64,000 nt of DNA from positions 5,786,668 to 5,850,667 of the forward strand of contig SMSO01000032.1 in assembly GCA_004764695.1 (NCBI GenBank), given 5' to 3'. Position numbers and translations under genes: made by a program. The notes under the pieces were generated by a model, which did not search any database, had not been told where the DNA came from, and worked only from the letters and a program-made list of their open reading frames with translations. Below, in pieces: positions 54,939 to 62,691 of the stretch. Within the stretch, counting starts at the first letter, position 1, and every line of letters starts with the position of its first letter. The DNA is from Schizochytrium sp. TIO01. Its lineage: Eukaryota > Sar > Bigyra > Thraustochytrida > Thraustochytriidae.

Positions 54939-55889
54939 TTATACTGTAACATAATTGACTTCAACTTTATAACGTTTGCAAGTATCAAAGCATTCACCTG
55001 CTGGCTTTTTTTCACCAAACAATACAAGCCGACGACGTTTATTGGTTGCGCAACCATATGCAAGTACTTGTCCCAATCCATGCATCCATTGAGAAACGGG
55101 TTTAACCTCGATAACTTCATCGTGGGTCTCCACGTCCGCGAACCCACACTTGTTCTTTGATTCGATCTTACCATGTTTTTGTAGAGCAAATAAGTCGCGA
55201 ACTCTATTGTGAGTTGTTTCTATGGGTATGAGCCTTTGTGGCATTTGGAGGATAGCGTATTCAGCTTGACAAATTGCAAGTTGCATTGTGTTTTCACTAG
55301 AATGGTCTATGAGAACTTTTGATATTTCTAAAAGAATGGTAATAATAATATCTTGACGCCTACTCTGCATTTTCATCAGAAGTTGAAGTGCAAACAGGGG
55401 GGTTACGAAGTAAAACTTCGAATTATGTCCACAGTCGGGACGGAACATAACAGGACCTTCCTCCAGACAATCATAATCAAATACAAGAGGTTTTTCAAGA
55501 TCGACACTTGTCTTGGTGACTCCGACAGTAGTGACCATCTTTCTATACTCGTCGAATGCCCCCCCGAAGACTTCAGATTTGGGGAGGGAGGCCCAATCTT
55601 GACCCTCTTGGCCCATCTCTTTGAGAATACGAGAGACGAAATTGGTTTGATCAAACCTGCTAGTATACTTGCGACCGGCAACGCCGGCGACCAACATCGC
55701 AGGGATGTGGAATGCGTCCTTTGTTTCAGGGTTGGTGCTCTTACGTAGAATGTCTAGGACGGCTGGTACGATATCGCCGAATTTCTCGAGCTTGGTGCTC
55801 ACTTGTGAGACTTGATGCGTAGAAAGAGCACTAAAGCGGCTGGTGATGTCAAGAATTTGATCATCGTTGATCGTCTTGGTTTCGGGCAT
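54939..55889 (-). CDS. Tandem family copy B with PD-(D/E)XK nuclease-like C-terminus
   Basis: 316 residues from the ATG at 55889. The N-terminal 185 residues are shared with copy A. The C-terminal 110 residues contain GFADVETHDEVIEVKPVSQW (D, then E-x-K) followed by GLGQVLAYG, the order of motifs in PD-(D/E)XK nuclease-fold domains that occur in giant-virus proteins. Substrate unknown. The promoter motif is 30 nt upstream, in a context duplicated in copies A and C. Confidence 0.6.
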   Translation of the reverse strand: MPETKTINDDQILDITSRFSALSTHQVSQVSTKLEKFGDIVPAVLDILRKSTNPETKDAFHIPAMLVAGVAGRKYTSRFDQTNFVSRILKEMGQEGQDWASLPKSEVFGGAFDEYRKMVTTVGVTKTSVDLEKPLVFDYDCLEEGPVMFRPDCGHNSKFYFVTPLFALQLLMKMQSRRQDIIITILLEISKVLIDHSSENTMQLAICQAEYAILQMPQRLIPIETTHNRVRDLFALQKHGKIESKNKCGFADVETHDEVIEVKPVSQWMHGLGQVLAYGCATNKRRRLVLFGEKKPAGECFDTCKRYKVEVNYVTV

Positions 55890-55919
55890 TGTCTTGACTG
55901 GTGACGTCTCGTGTTTGAA

Positions 55920-55933
55920 ATTACGGGTTTGCT
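55920..55933 (-). promoter_or_regulatory. Conserved promoter motif of copy B
   Basis: AGCAAACCCGTAAT on the minus strand, 30 nt before the ATG at 55889. Confidence 0.6.
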
Positions 55934-56106
55934 TTCGCGTCCGTATCAAAAAGTACTCGTCACGGAATTTATATAGTAAAACACTAATAGTAAAAACGGA
56001 CTAATTGAATCATGAACCTAATTATATATAGTTGAAACTATAGTATGTGCAAATTGTTAAATTGTTACTTTATACTATTTTATATAGGCATAATTATAAT
56101 AGTTAT

Positions 56107-56243
56107 ATTGTAGCGACCAACATCGCAGGGATGCAGAAGGTGCCCTTGGTCTTCGAGTCAGTGTAGCGACCGGTGGTGTCAAGAATTCGATCATCGTTGA
56201 TAGTCTTGGTAGAGAGGTTGTCCTGGTTGTTGGTGGTGGGCAT
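56107..56243 (-). pseudogene. Remnant of tandem family (copy C)
   Basis: About 137 bp matching the start of copy A (from the ATG at 56243, MPTTNNQDN...) with an internal deletion joining the first 25 codons to a later segment (CIPAMLVA region), and nothing after. A decayed promoter motif (AACAAACCTGTAAC, 56305-56318) remains upstream. The flanking AT-rich tract (56030-56110, 56400-56490) is also shared between copies. Confidence 0.65.
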
Positions 56244-56304
56244 CTTGGTTGGCTTGGGTGGCGACGTCTCGTGCTTGAATGCTTACCTAGCGAGGAGATT
56301 TCGA

Positions 56305-56318
56305 GTTACAGGTTTGTT
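56305..56318 (-). promoter_or_regulatory. Decayed promoter motif of copy C
   Basis: AACAAACCTGTAAC on the minus strand; two changes from the functional copies fit loss of selection. Confidence 0.4.
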
Positions 56319-56516
56319 TTCGCCACCACAAAAAAATATTCGTAATGAAAGTTATATAGTTAAATTATTAATATTGAAATCTAACTAATTGATTCGCAAA
56401 CCGATTCTTATCTAGTCAAACCTAAAGTATTTATAAATTGTTATATTGTTACTTTATATAAATTTATATAGCCATAATTATATTAATTATGGCGTTTGCA
56501 AGTATCAAAACAAGAG

Positions 56517-57035
56517 CTATTGAATTGTATTTCTACTTCTTTTACTAACAAATGCATATGGGGCAAATGTTAAGGAAATTCCCATCATGCGATCAAATGT
56601 GTCCAGTTTACACTTATCATCCTTAGCCGACACGTAACCTTTTTTGAGTTTGTAATCGTTAATTGACTTAAACGAGTCGTGATATTTCATCATCTTCTTG
56701 TACATATCATTATCTCTAACATTGCCTTTTGGTGTCCCTTCAATGTTAGACCCTCTCAAAAGATGCATAAAGTCATAATTTAAATCACACCAATATTGCC
56801 TTCTATATAACTTCATCTTACTTAGTCGCTTGATCTCATGTAGAAATAGAATGTCTTTCTCTAAATGATCTTCTTGGCCTTTGTATATTTCGAGTAGCCT
56901 CTCTCGTGGTACATTATCAATGAATCTAAGTATAAAATTTATAAATCCCTGATACATTCGGTTCGAAACGAGCATGTCGAATTCCTCAGCATTACTCCGA
57001 TCTACTAGGTAGTTCATGATCCCACGAGGCATCAT
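56517..57035 (-). CDS. Hypothetical basic helical protein
   Basis: 172 residues, Lys/Arg-rich and helical, with no cysteine cluster or membrane segment. The sequence right after its stop (cgtttgcaagtatcaaa, 56490-56506) matches the 3' end of family copy B, suggesting insertion into or replacement of a fourth family copy. It is not recognised. Confidence 0.55.
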   Translation of the reverse strand: MMPRGIMNYLVDRSNAEEFDMLVSNRMYQGFINFILRFIDNVPRERLLEIYKGQEDHLEKDILFLHEIKRLSKMKLYRRQYWCDLNYDFMHLLRGSNIEGTPKGNVRDNDMYKKMMKYHDSFKSINDYKLKKGYVSAKDDKCKLDTFDRMMGISLTFAPYAFVSKRSRNTIQ

Positions 57036-57116
57036 ATTTTGCTTTGGAAACTCCTCTCGGTGTATGCATTGTTCCCTTTGTTCATTGTATCTTAATTGTA
57101 ATATAGTATATATTGT

Positions 57117-57720
57117 ATATCTATAACTTCTACAATACCCCCCTAATAAAAGCGATAAAAGTGATAAAAGCGATAAAAGCGATACCTATTTTTTTGTGCA
57201 AGGGTCGCTATCTAGATTTTCTGCAGATGAAAGTCACTTTACTATGGGAGAGTTGGAGTTTTGGGTTGAGAATTTGAATATTTGGGATTTCAAAATCGAT
57301 AATAACATGTATATTCTACCCCCACCATATTAACTCCTATCAAGGAATCCTCAATTTCGCGGCACCCCAGGGTAGGGACCCAGGGCTACTTGTGATTTTT
57401 CAAATACTACAAGTTTTTGAATTCTAATCGAGACAAGAGTATGTTAGTCGGTTAAACCAGCCAGTGTACCCGTATCAGCTTTTTCTTTAAACTACACAGA
57501 GCAAGTCTTCTCGGAGTTCTATGTAATGCGTAATTATTTTCTAACTACCGGAGTTCCGTGTAAATACTTGAGTCGGTTAGTCGGTTAAACCAGCCAGTGT
57601 ACCCGTGTCGGCTTTTTCTTTAAACTACCCAGAGCAAGTCTTCTCGAAGTTTTACGCAATGTGTATTGACACAAAAAGCCAGACACTTCCACCAAAACTC
57701 TCCCGGTAGCGAAGATCAAG
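57117..57720 (+). repeat. Dispersed repeat copy R4 with duplicated right arm
   Basis: Begins acttctacaatacccccctaataaaagcg, continues through the core and right arm (GTCGGTTAAACCAGCCAG, GCTTTTTCTTTAAACTAC), then has a second right arm from about 57565 to 57720 in direct orientation. No gene is contained; the 1.3-kb stretch 57036-58343 is repeats apart from a short open frame. Confidence 0.75.
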
Positions 57721-57769
57721 AGTAAGAGAAAGGCGTTTATTCAAAAGACAACTTAATAATATTAACACT

Positions 57770-58150
57770 TTTTACAGCAATAATTATAGCACTCTCGTTG
57801 ACTATGAACGTCCACATATTATTACAAACTTGTTAGTATATCATCGTAGTGTCTGGAACTTAGACAATACCCCCTTAATAAAAGCGATAAAAGTGATAAA
57901 AGCGATAAAAGCGATACCTTTTTGAAAAGTACATGGGTCTCTATCTAGATTTTCTGCAGAGAAAAGTCACTTTAATATGGGGGAGTTGGAGTTTTGGGTT
58001 GAGAATTTGAATTTTTGGGATTTTGAAATCGATAATCGCATGTCTATTCTACCCCCACCATATTAACTCCTATCAAAGAATCCTCAAAATGGCGACACCC
58101 GAGGGTAGGGACCCAGGGCTACTTGTGATTTTCCAAGTACTACAAGAAAT
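57770..58150 (+). repeat. Dispersed repeat copy R5
   Basis: The left flank (57770-57870, tagcactctcgttgactatg) matches the flank of R1, then comes the (AAAAGCGAT)n run, the core and the ACCCGAGGGTAGGGACCC segment, ending at ctacaagaaat. The right arm is missing. An 80-codon frame crossing its end (58023-58265) is not supported. Confidence 0.75.
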
Positions 58151-58343
58151 ATATAGTATAAACACTACAATTAATGTTGAATATACTATCTTCAACGTAT
58201 GTTATCTTTTTGATGAATGTATTCGTCTTAGAGACAAACTTCACGGTTATGTATATGAAGGATAGTTTTTTTTTGAAGTATGACTAGTTGAACTTGTTTC
58301 GTTCTATATGTTATAAAGACTTGAGTGTTTAAACTATAGAGAA

Positions 58344-58940
58344 ATGGAAAGAAATACATTTAGATTGGACATAAAAGATCGAGTTGAAAATTATGTTTCA
58401 CATGGAATTGAAGAAGAAATTCTAAACCAACTTTTCACTACTATTCCATCTATTCATGTGATGCATGCACCCAAAGGGAGTGGAAAGAGTAGTTTAATTA
58501 CGCATGTTGCGAAAATTGCTTGTGAACGAAATCAAACGAGTGGAGTTTTCATAGTGGACGATTATCAAGGGGTAAACAAAAGATGCTCTTTTAATGGTTG
58601 GTTTCTTATAGATAAATTTGGCCTTCATGAAGACACAAACAAAATGTGCTTATCAGATTGCCTACCTATAGCCGATAGACCCTATCTTCTCATACTCGAT
58701 CAATTTGATGAAGTCGTAGATTATCCAAGTGTAAAACGTTTTGTAAAGCCTCTCGCCCAAGAATTGCGCATGAAGGGTAATTTGGTGTGTTTGATTTGCG
58801 TGAATTGCCGTGAACATTATAAATCGATCATAGAATGGAATGGTGGAGAAAAGATAGTTCCACTCGGTGTAAGTCTCAAAGGAACGTCATTGGAAGAGTC
58901 TATATGGAACCCGCTGGCTTTTTTAAATTGTTTTAAATAA
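58344..58940 (+). CDS. Small P-loop ATPase
   Basis: 198 residues. Walker A APKGSGKSS (42-50, K48) and Walker B LLILDQFDE (115-123, D119) fit an AAA/STAND-type ATPase core. No sensor or arginine-finger motif or C-terminal partner domain is evident, so it is shorter than typical members. It may act as a standalone ATPase, or as a truncated or split STAND protein. It lies directly after repeat R5, in accessory territory. Confidence 0.65.
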   Translation: MERNTFRLDIKDRVENYVSHGIEEEILNQLFTTIPSIHVMHAPKGSGKSSLITHVAKIACERNQTSGVFIVDDYQGVNKRCSFNGWFLIDKFGLHEDTNKMCLSDCLPIADRPYLLILDQFDEVVDYPSVKRFVKPLAQELRMKGNLVCLICVNCREHYKSIIEWNGGEKIVPLGVSLKGTSLEESIWNPLAFLNCFK

Positions 58941-58995
58941 GTAAATATAATAACGATTAGTATCATTGAAGGAAGATAGAGTTGTGTGTGTCCCC

Positions 58996-59223
58996 ATGAG
59001 TGGAGGGTTTTTCTCTATACTTTCAAGCATTGTGAGTGCCAATTCAACTTTTTCGGATGAAGTGACTAGTTCGACCGATGACTATGGTGAACTAATGATT
59101 ATTATTGTAATTGTTCTTGCCTCAATCTTTGTAATGTTATGTTTTTGTGGATTGCTATATATCAAGTGCTATCGAATGGGGAATGCCGACGAACGTAGCC
59201 ATAGTAATATACAATTACTATGA
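58996..59223 (+). CDS. Small single-pass membrane protein
   Basis: 75 residues from the ATG at 58996. A weakly hydrophobic start and short Ser/Thr-rich ectodomain precede a strong transmembrane helix (about residues 34-57) and a polar tail. It overlaps the end of the convergent gene by 6 nt. It is not recognised. Confidence 0.5.
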   Translation: MSGGFFSILSSIVSANSTFSDEVTSSTDDYGELMIIIVIVLASIFVMLCFCGLLYIKCYRMGNADERSHSNIQLL

Positions 59224-60147
59224 TAGCCCCTTGTATAGACAAATCGTTAGACCAATACGGTGTCCGAGTAGTAAGAGACTCAGAATGCCTGTACAAATAT
59301 ACCTAGTATCCGTATCTAGCTTTACTTGATACCACAATCCAATATTTTCAATGATTATTAAGGATGTGTAAAGTAATAGATAGCCTAATACAAAAGAACT
59401 TTTATTACCATGCTGTGAGTGATTTATCCAGAGAAGAAATAAAAGAATAAGAGTTGAAAGTGTTGCTATAATAGGTTGAAAGATCATTGACAAATGTATT
59501 TTCTTTGTCGTCATACGAAATGTTTCTCCACTCGCCATGAGTGCTAGAATTGGAATACTAGCCAAAATGATAGTATGAATATCACAGAAGCTGCATAAAA
59601 GTAAGGTGATTATGGTAATCGAGTAGTATGTTATAGAGTTCTCAATCCACCGGCCCCACGATGACCAATCATTCGCGGGTAGTGAAAGTGTTGAATGTTT
59701 GTAGAATGAATAGGCTAAATTTGCAAATGCTGCCCAGATGTATGCCACGCCGTCGCAGTAAAAAAGATTCACTCCCCCCACGATATTTAATGAAACATTG
59801 TCTGTGGAGTTTGAAGTCGAGTAACTATTGTTGAAGCTAAAACTATACAAAGGATAAGTTGAGTTATTAAATGAAGTGTCCTGGTCAACATCGTTAGTAC
59901 CACCTAAAGTAGCTCCTTTAAATATCATAAATATTCCTAGTGCAGTATAAATACAACATAAAACCCGCTTGATATTTACTCCTGTGTACCAATGGCCTTG
60001 AAAATTATCACTTGGTCTAGTTGCATCTAGTTGACCCATAATTGAACCCATTAACGGGTCTTCTTCGTCTCGTGCCGACGAACTATTGCTACGACCTTTT
60101 CTCGTGGCTTGCGTTTTCATTATTATATGCTTATAGCTACTTCGCAT
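59218..60147 (-). CDS. Heliorhodopsin-like seven-helix protein, Arg at retinal site
   Basis: 309 residues from the ATG at 60147; another ATG at 60120 is possible. A disordered N-terminus precedes about seven hydrophobic helices and an N-glycosylation-rich loop (NNS, NST). SSWGRWIENSITYYSITIIT and the following SFCDIHT have the heliorhodopsin RW-x-E...S...DL pattern and keep the Glu. FVLGYLLLYTSL fits helix 6. In the last helix GHRIGLTICLYKG puts Arg where the retinal lysine would be, ten residues before the final Gly as in the family. Strongest of the three by motif. Confidence 0.6.
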   Translation of the reverse strand: MRSSYKHIIMKTQATRKGRSNSSSARDEEDPLMGSIMGQLDATRPSDNFQGHWYTGVNIKRVLCCIYTALGIFMIFKGATLGGTNDVDQDTSFNNSTYPLYSFSFNNSYSTSNSTDNVSLNIVGGVNLFYCDGVAYIWAAFANLAYSFYKHSTLSLPANDWSSWGRWIENSITYYSITIITLLLCSFCDIHTIILASIPILALMASGETFRMTTKKIHLSMIFQPIIATLSTLILLFLLWINHSQHGNKSSFVLGYLLLYTSLIIIENIGLWYQVKLDTDTRYICTGILSLLLLGHRIGLTICLYKGLS

Positions 60148-60218
60148 TGAGTAGTGTATCAAGGACTGTTGTTAGACTATAATCATGAAACATCAATTCA
60201 TTTATATGGATTAAATTA

Positions 60219-60770
60219 TTAAACACGGATAAAGAGTGATTCTCCGAACTCACTATGGTTTGAGTCACGATGACTCGGTGAATTTATTGAGTGTAACCGG
60301 AGTCTCGAGTTTTTGATAGCGTTTAAAAGATTATCCTCTGAAGAAAGCTTTCGTTTAGATCTGTGGTGTTCTTGGGGAAAGGGCATATTGTTCCTTTCAT
60401 CATTAGAGTCATCAATATCACTATTATAACCACTCTCGATGTCAGAATCATAGTCTGTTCTTCGTTGGAATAAATCCCGTGTGTCATTTGAACCTTCAAT
60501 ATTGAAGGGTTTATCATAAGACTCCGGTGTATCTAGGTTGGAAAAGTCAGCACCACAAACTTCAATATCTTCTCATGTGATATCTGTAGAGCTAAAGTCC
60601 AACATGTCTTTACGGAAATCGCCAAAGCCTAATTGATATGCCTCTTCAGGTGTAGTTATAAAGTACTGATGATCCGAGTCAGCGTATTCGTCGAACGCAG
60701 TGAAAGATTCAGGGTTGCTTAGAATAGAATCGATATCACCTGTTAGGTCAAGGTCCATTAGGAGGTCCAT
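60219..60770 (-). pseudogene. Acidic protein gene interrupted by in-frame TGA
   Basis: From the ATG at 60770 a 65-codon frame ends in TGA at 60573-60575, but the same frame then stays open for 118 codons to a TAA at 60219. Both parts have the same Asp/Ser-rich, hydrophilic character. The likely explanations are a nonsense mutation, an efficient readthrough signal, or a sequencing error. TGA is used as a normal stop elsewhere (for example at 24192), so recoding of the whole genome is unlikely. No family is recognised. Confidence 0.55.
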
Positions 60771-60800
60771 GGTCTCCAGTCTATGTTGGTTGTTCTACTT

Positions 60801-60828
60801 GTTTGGTGTTTGGTGTTTGGTGTTTGGT
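60801..60828 (-). promoter_or_regulatory. Four tandem ACCAAAC heptamers
   Basis: gtttggt repeated four times on the plus strand, i.e. (ACCAAAC)4 in the sense of the minus-strand gene, 31 nt before its ATG. A two-copy version precedes the gene at 35225. Confidence 0.5.
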
Positions 60829-60986
60829 GAATGCAATGATGGAAAAGTGGACTATTTAATGGACCATATACAAGTTGTGAATGTTGGGTTCCTCTCGTTT
60901 CCTTTTTGTGAGGATAAAGAAAAAATATTTTAATTTTTAAAAAGATATATTAGAATATTAAAAAATAAGATTAAAAGGAACTGACT

Positions 60987-62615
60987 ATGTCTATGGAAAC
61001 TAAACTGAAAATAATAATTTTATTCAGCATATTCATACATTATATACGGGCCGAGAAACTCCATCGCTTCGATCTAGGTTATGGTAGTAGTTCGACTGCG
61101 GGAGACGTCGCCTCAACTCGTGAAACAAAGGCGGAAGATATCGTCAATGTATTTACAAGTGAGTATTCTACAGGATTGCACAACGGAATGCTTGTAGAAA
61201 ATGTAGGAGGAGATATAACTGGGTACGGAATTTTCTATGGGATAGACTCGACTAGTAATGATGTTTCTAAATGGTACTTCACAGAGAAGGTGGCCCTGGG
61301 ATGGAACAGTGCTACGGGATTGATTAAATGTTTGCGTTCAAAATTTGTTACATACTATGATGATGAATACTCTACCATTGAGGCTGCAGAAGTGAATGAT
61401 ACTGATGGGATCCTGGAATTAAAAGATCAGGGCGGTGCTTGTCCTGTAGATATAAAATGCAGTAGAGTGATAAGTGGTCGCACGTGGTTCGCGTGTGTGC
61501 ACGATGAAACACACGTTATTGCGTGGGGTTCTGCTAGTTTTATTAATACCACCTTAGGAGTGTCAAATTTCACGGCAGATAGTAGTATTGTTCTTCTCGA
61601 AAGTCTAGGCGGAGAAATGTTATTTATAAAGAGTAACTTAGGGCAATTAACTATACTAGGTTGCACAGAGGAGCAACCCTCTACGTTTAATGGTGTCCTT
61701 ACACTTATGACAAGTAACAACTTTTGGACTATTCAGATGATTAGTGGTGGAGTTAGTGTATATGGGATAGGAAGCTGCACAGATCCCTATATTTCTCTTT
61801 TAAATACAGAGACAGCTACCTTAAAAACATTTTCAGCTTCCGAAGAAAATGGTATATTGTTAATGACTAATGACACTGCATACACTTTTGGAAGTTTTGA
61901 CCAAAGTGTGAGTGAATCATACACCAATGTCGGTAACATAGATGCTGGTGGTTCCTCCCCTTGCGTCTATTTGTTTTATAATGATAACTCAATGGACGCT
62001 ATCTGTGCTGAGTCGAGCCTTGATGAGTCATCCATAGTGCCACCGTCTACTAGACAATACATGGTAAACAATGTTTTTGACAGTGAGATTATTAAATGCC
62101 CAAATATTGACATCGTCCGGGATTCATTTAATAAGGCGTGGCTATTTCTTCCATTTTCATCATCCAGGTCGAATGCTGAAACACTTTCATTACAAACATC
62201 ATTCAGTGAAAGGATTGGAGAGGGCAAAGCATCCAAGGCATATGTTCTTTCTGAAAACTGCATTTTCGTCGATGAATCAGGGTATATAGTCTCTCTTTTT
62301 TCAACCTCCGGTCCCACTAAACTGTTTGAAGATGATTACATAGCAGATGTTAAAAGCATTGATATGGTGCACCAGTTCGGGTATATATTCACCACATACG
62401 AAAAGACAGCTTCACCTACACTTCAGCCGACTCAGCTCCCTACAACTGCCCCTACAATTTCGTTTGGAAATTCGACTATAGGAACTGAGATTGAATCATT
62501 GTACAACTTATACGCCATAGTCATAGGAAGTGGTTCTGTTAGTTTTGGTGAAATAATACTTTTATTGTTTAGTATTATTATCACATTTGTTGTTTTTTTT
62601 GAAGAAAATATTTAA
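60987..62615 (+). CDS. Large type I surface glycoprotein, RCC1-like
   Basis: 542 residues. Signal peptide (about 1-22), a long ectodomain with many N-x-S/T sites, and repeated short hydrophobic-G motifs (VIAWGSASF, VSVYGIGS, AYTFGSFDQ) reminiscent of RCC1-type beta-propeller blades. A PTLQPTQLPTTAPT stalk (about 470-490) precedes a C-terminal transmembrane helix (about 518-538). A candidate virion attachment protein; the propeller is a guess. The spacer 60861-60986 is AT-rich with nothing recognised. Confidence 0.6.
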   Translation: MSMETKLKIIILFSIFIHYIRAEKLHRFDLGYGSSSTAGDVASTRETKAEDIVNVFTSEYSTGLHNGMLVENVGGDITGYGIFYGIDSTSNDVSKWYFTEKVALGWNSATGLIKCLRSKFVTYYDDEYSTIEAAEVNDTDGILELKDQGGACPVDIKCSRVISGRTWFACVHDETHVIAWGSASFINTTLGVSNFTADSSIVLLESLGGEMLFIKSNLGQLTILGCTEEQPSTFNGVLTLMTSNNFWTIQMISGGVSVYGIGSCTDPYISLLNTETATLKTFSASEENGILLMTNDTAYTFGSFDQSVSESYTNVGNIDAGGSSPCVYLFYNDNSMDAICAESSLDESSIVPPSTRQYMVNNVFDSEIIKCPNIDIVRDSFNKAWLFLPFSSSRSNAETLSLQTSFSERIGEGKASKAYVLSENCIFVDESGYIVSLFSTSGPTKLFEDDYIADVKSIDMVHQFGYIFTTYEKTASPTLQPTQLPTTAPTISFGNSTIGTEIESLYNLYAIVIGSGSVSFGEIILLLFSIIITFVVFFEENI

Positions 62616-62691
62616 AATGTAGAGAATACTAAACACTTTTTTAAGACTTATTTTAACGACCTTTGAAAATAAAAATATAAAATAATTTCAA

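Noticed and set aside
1160-55933. CCCTAA motifs as telomeric repeats
   Set aside because: Single, oriented copies at gene starts, not tandem arrays; resemblance to plant telo-box elements is noted only as a curiosity.
58023-58265. 80-codon frame across the end of repeat R5
   Set aside because: It starts in repeat sequence and has no motif; possibly a gene scrap but not supportable.
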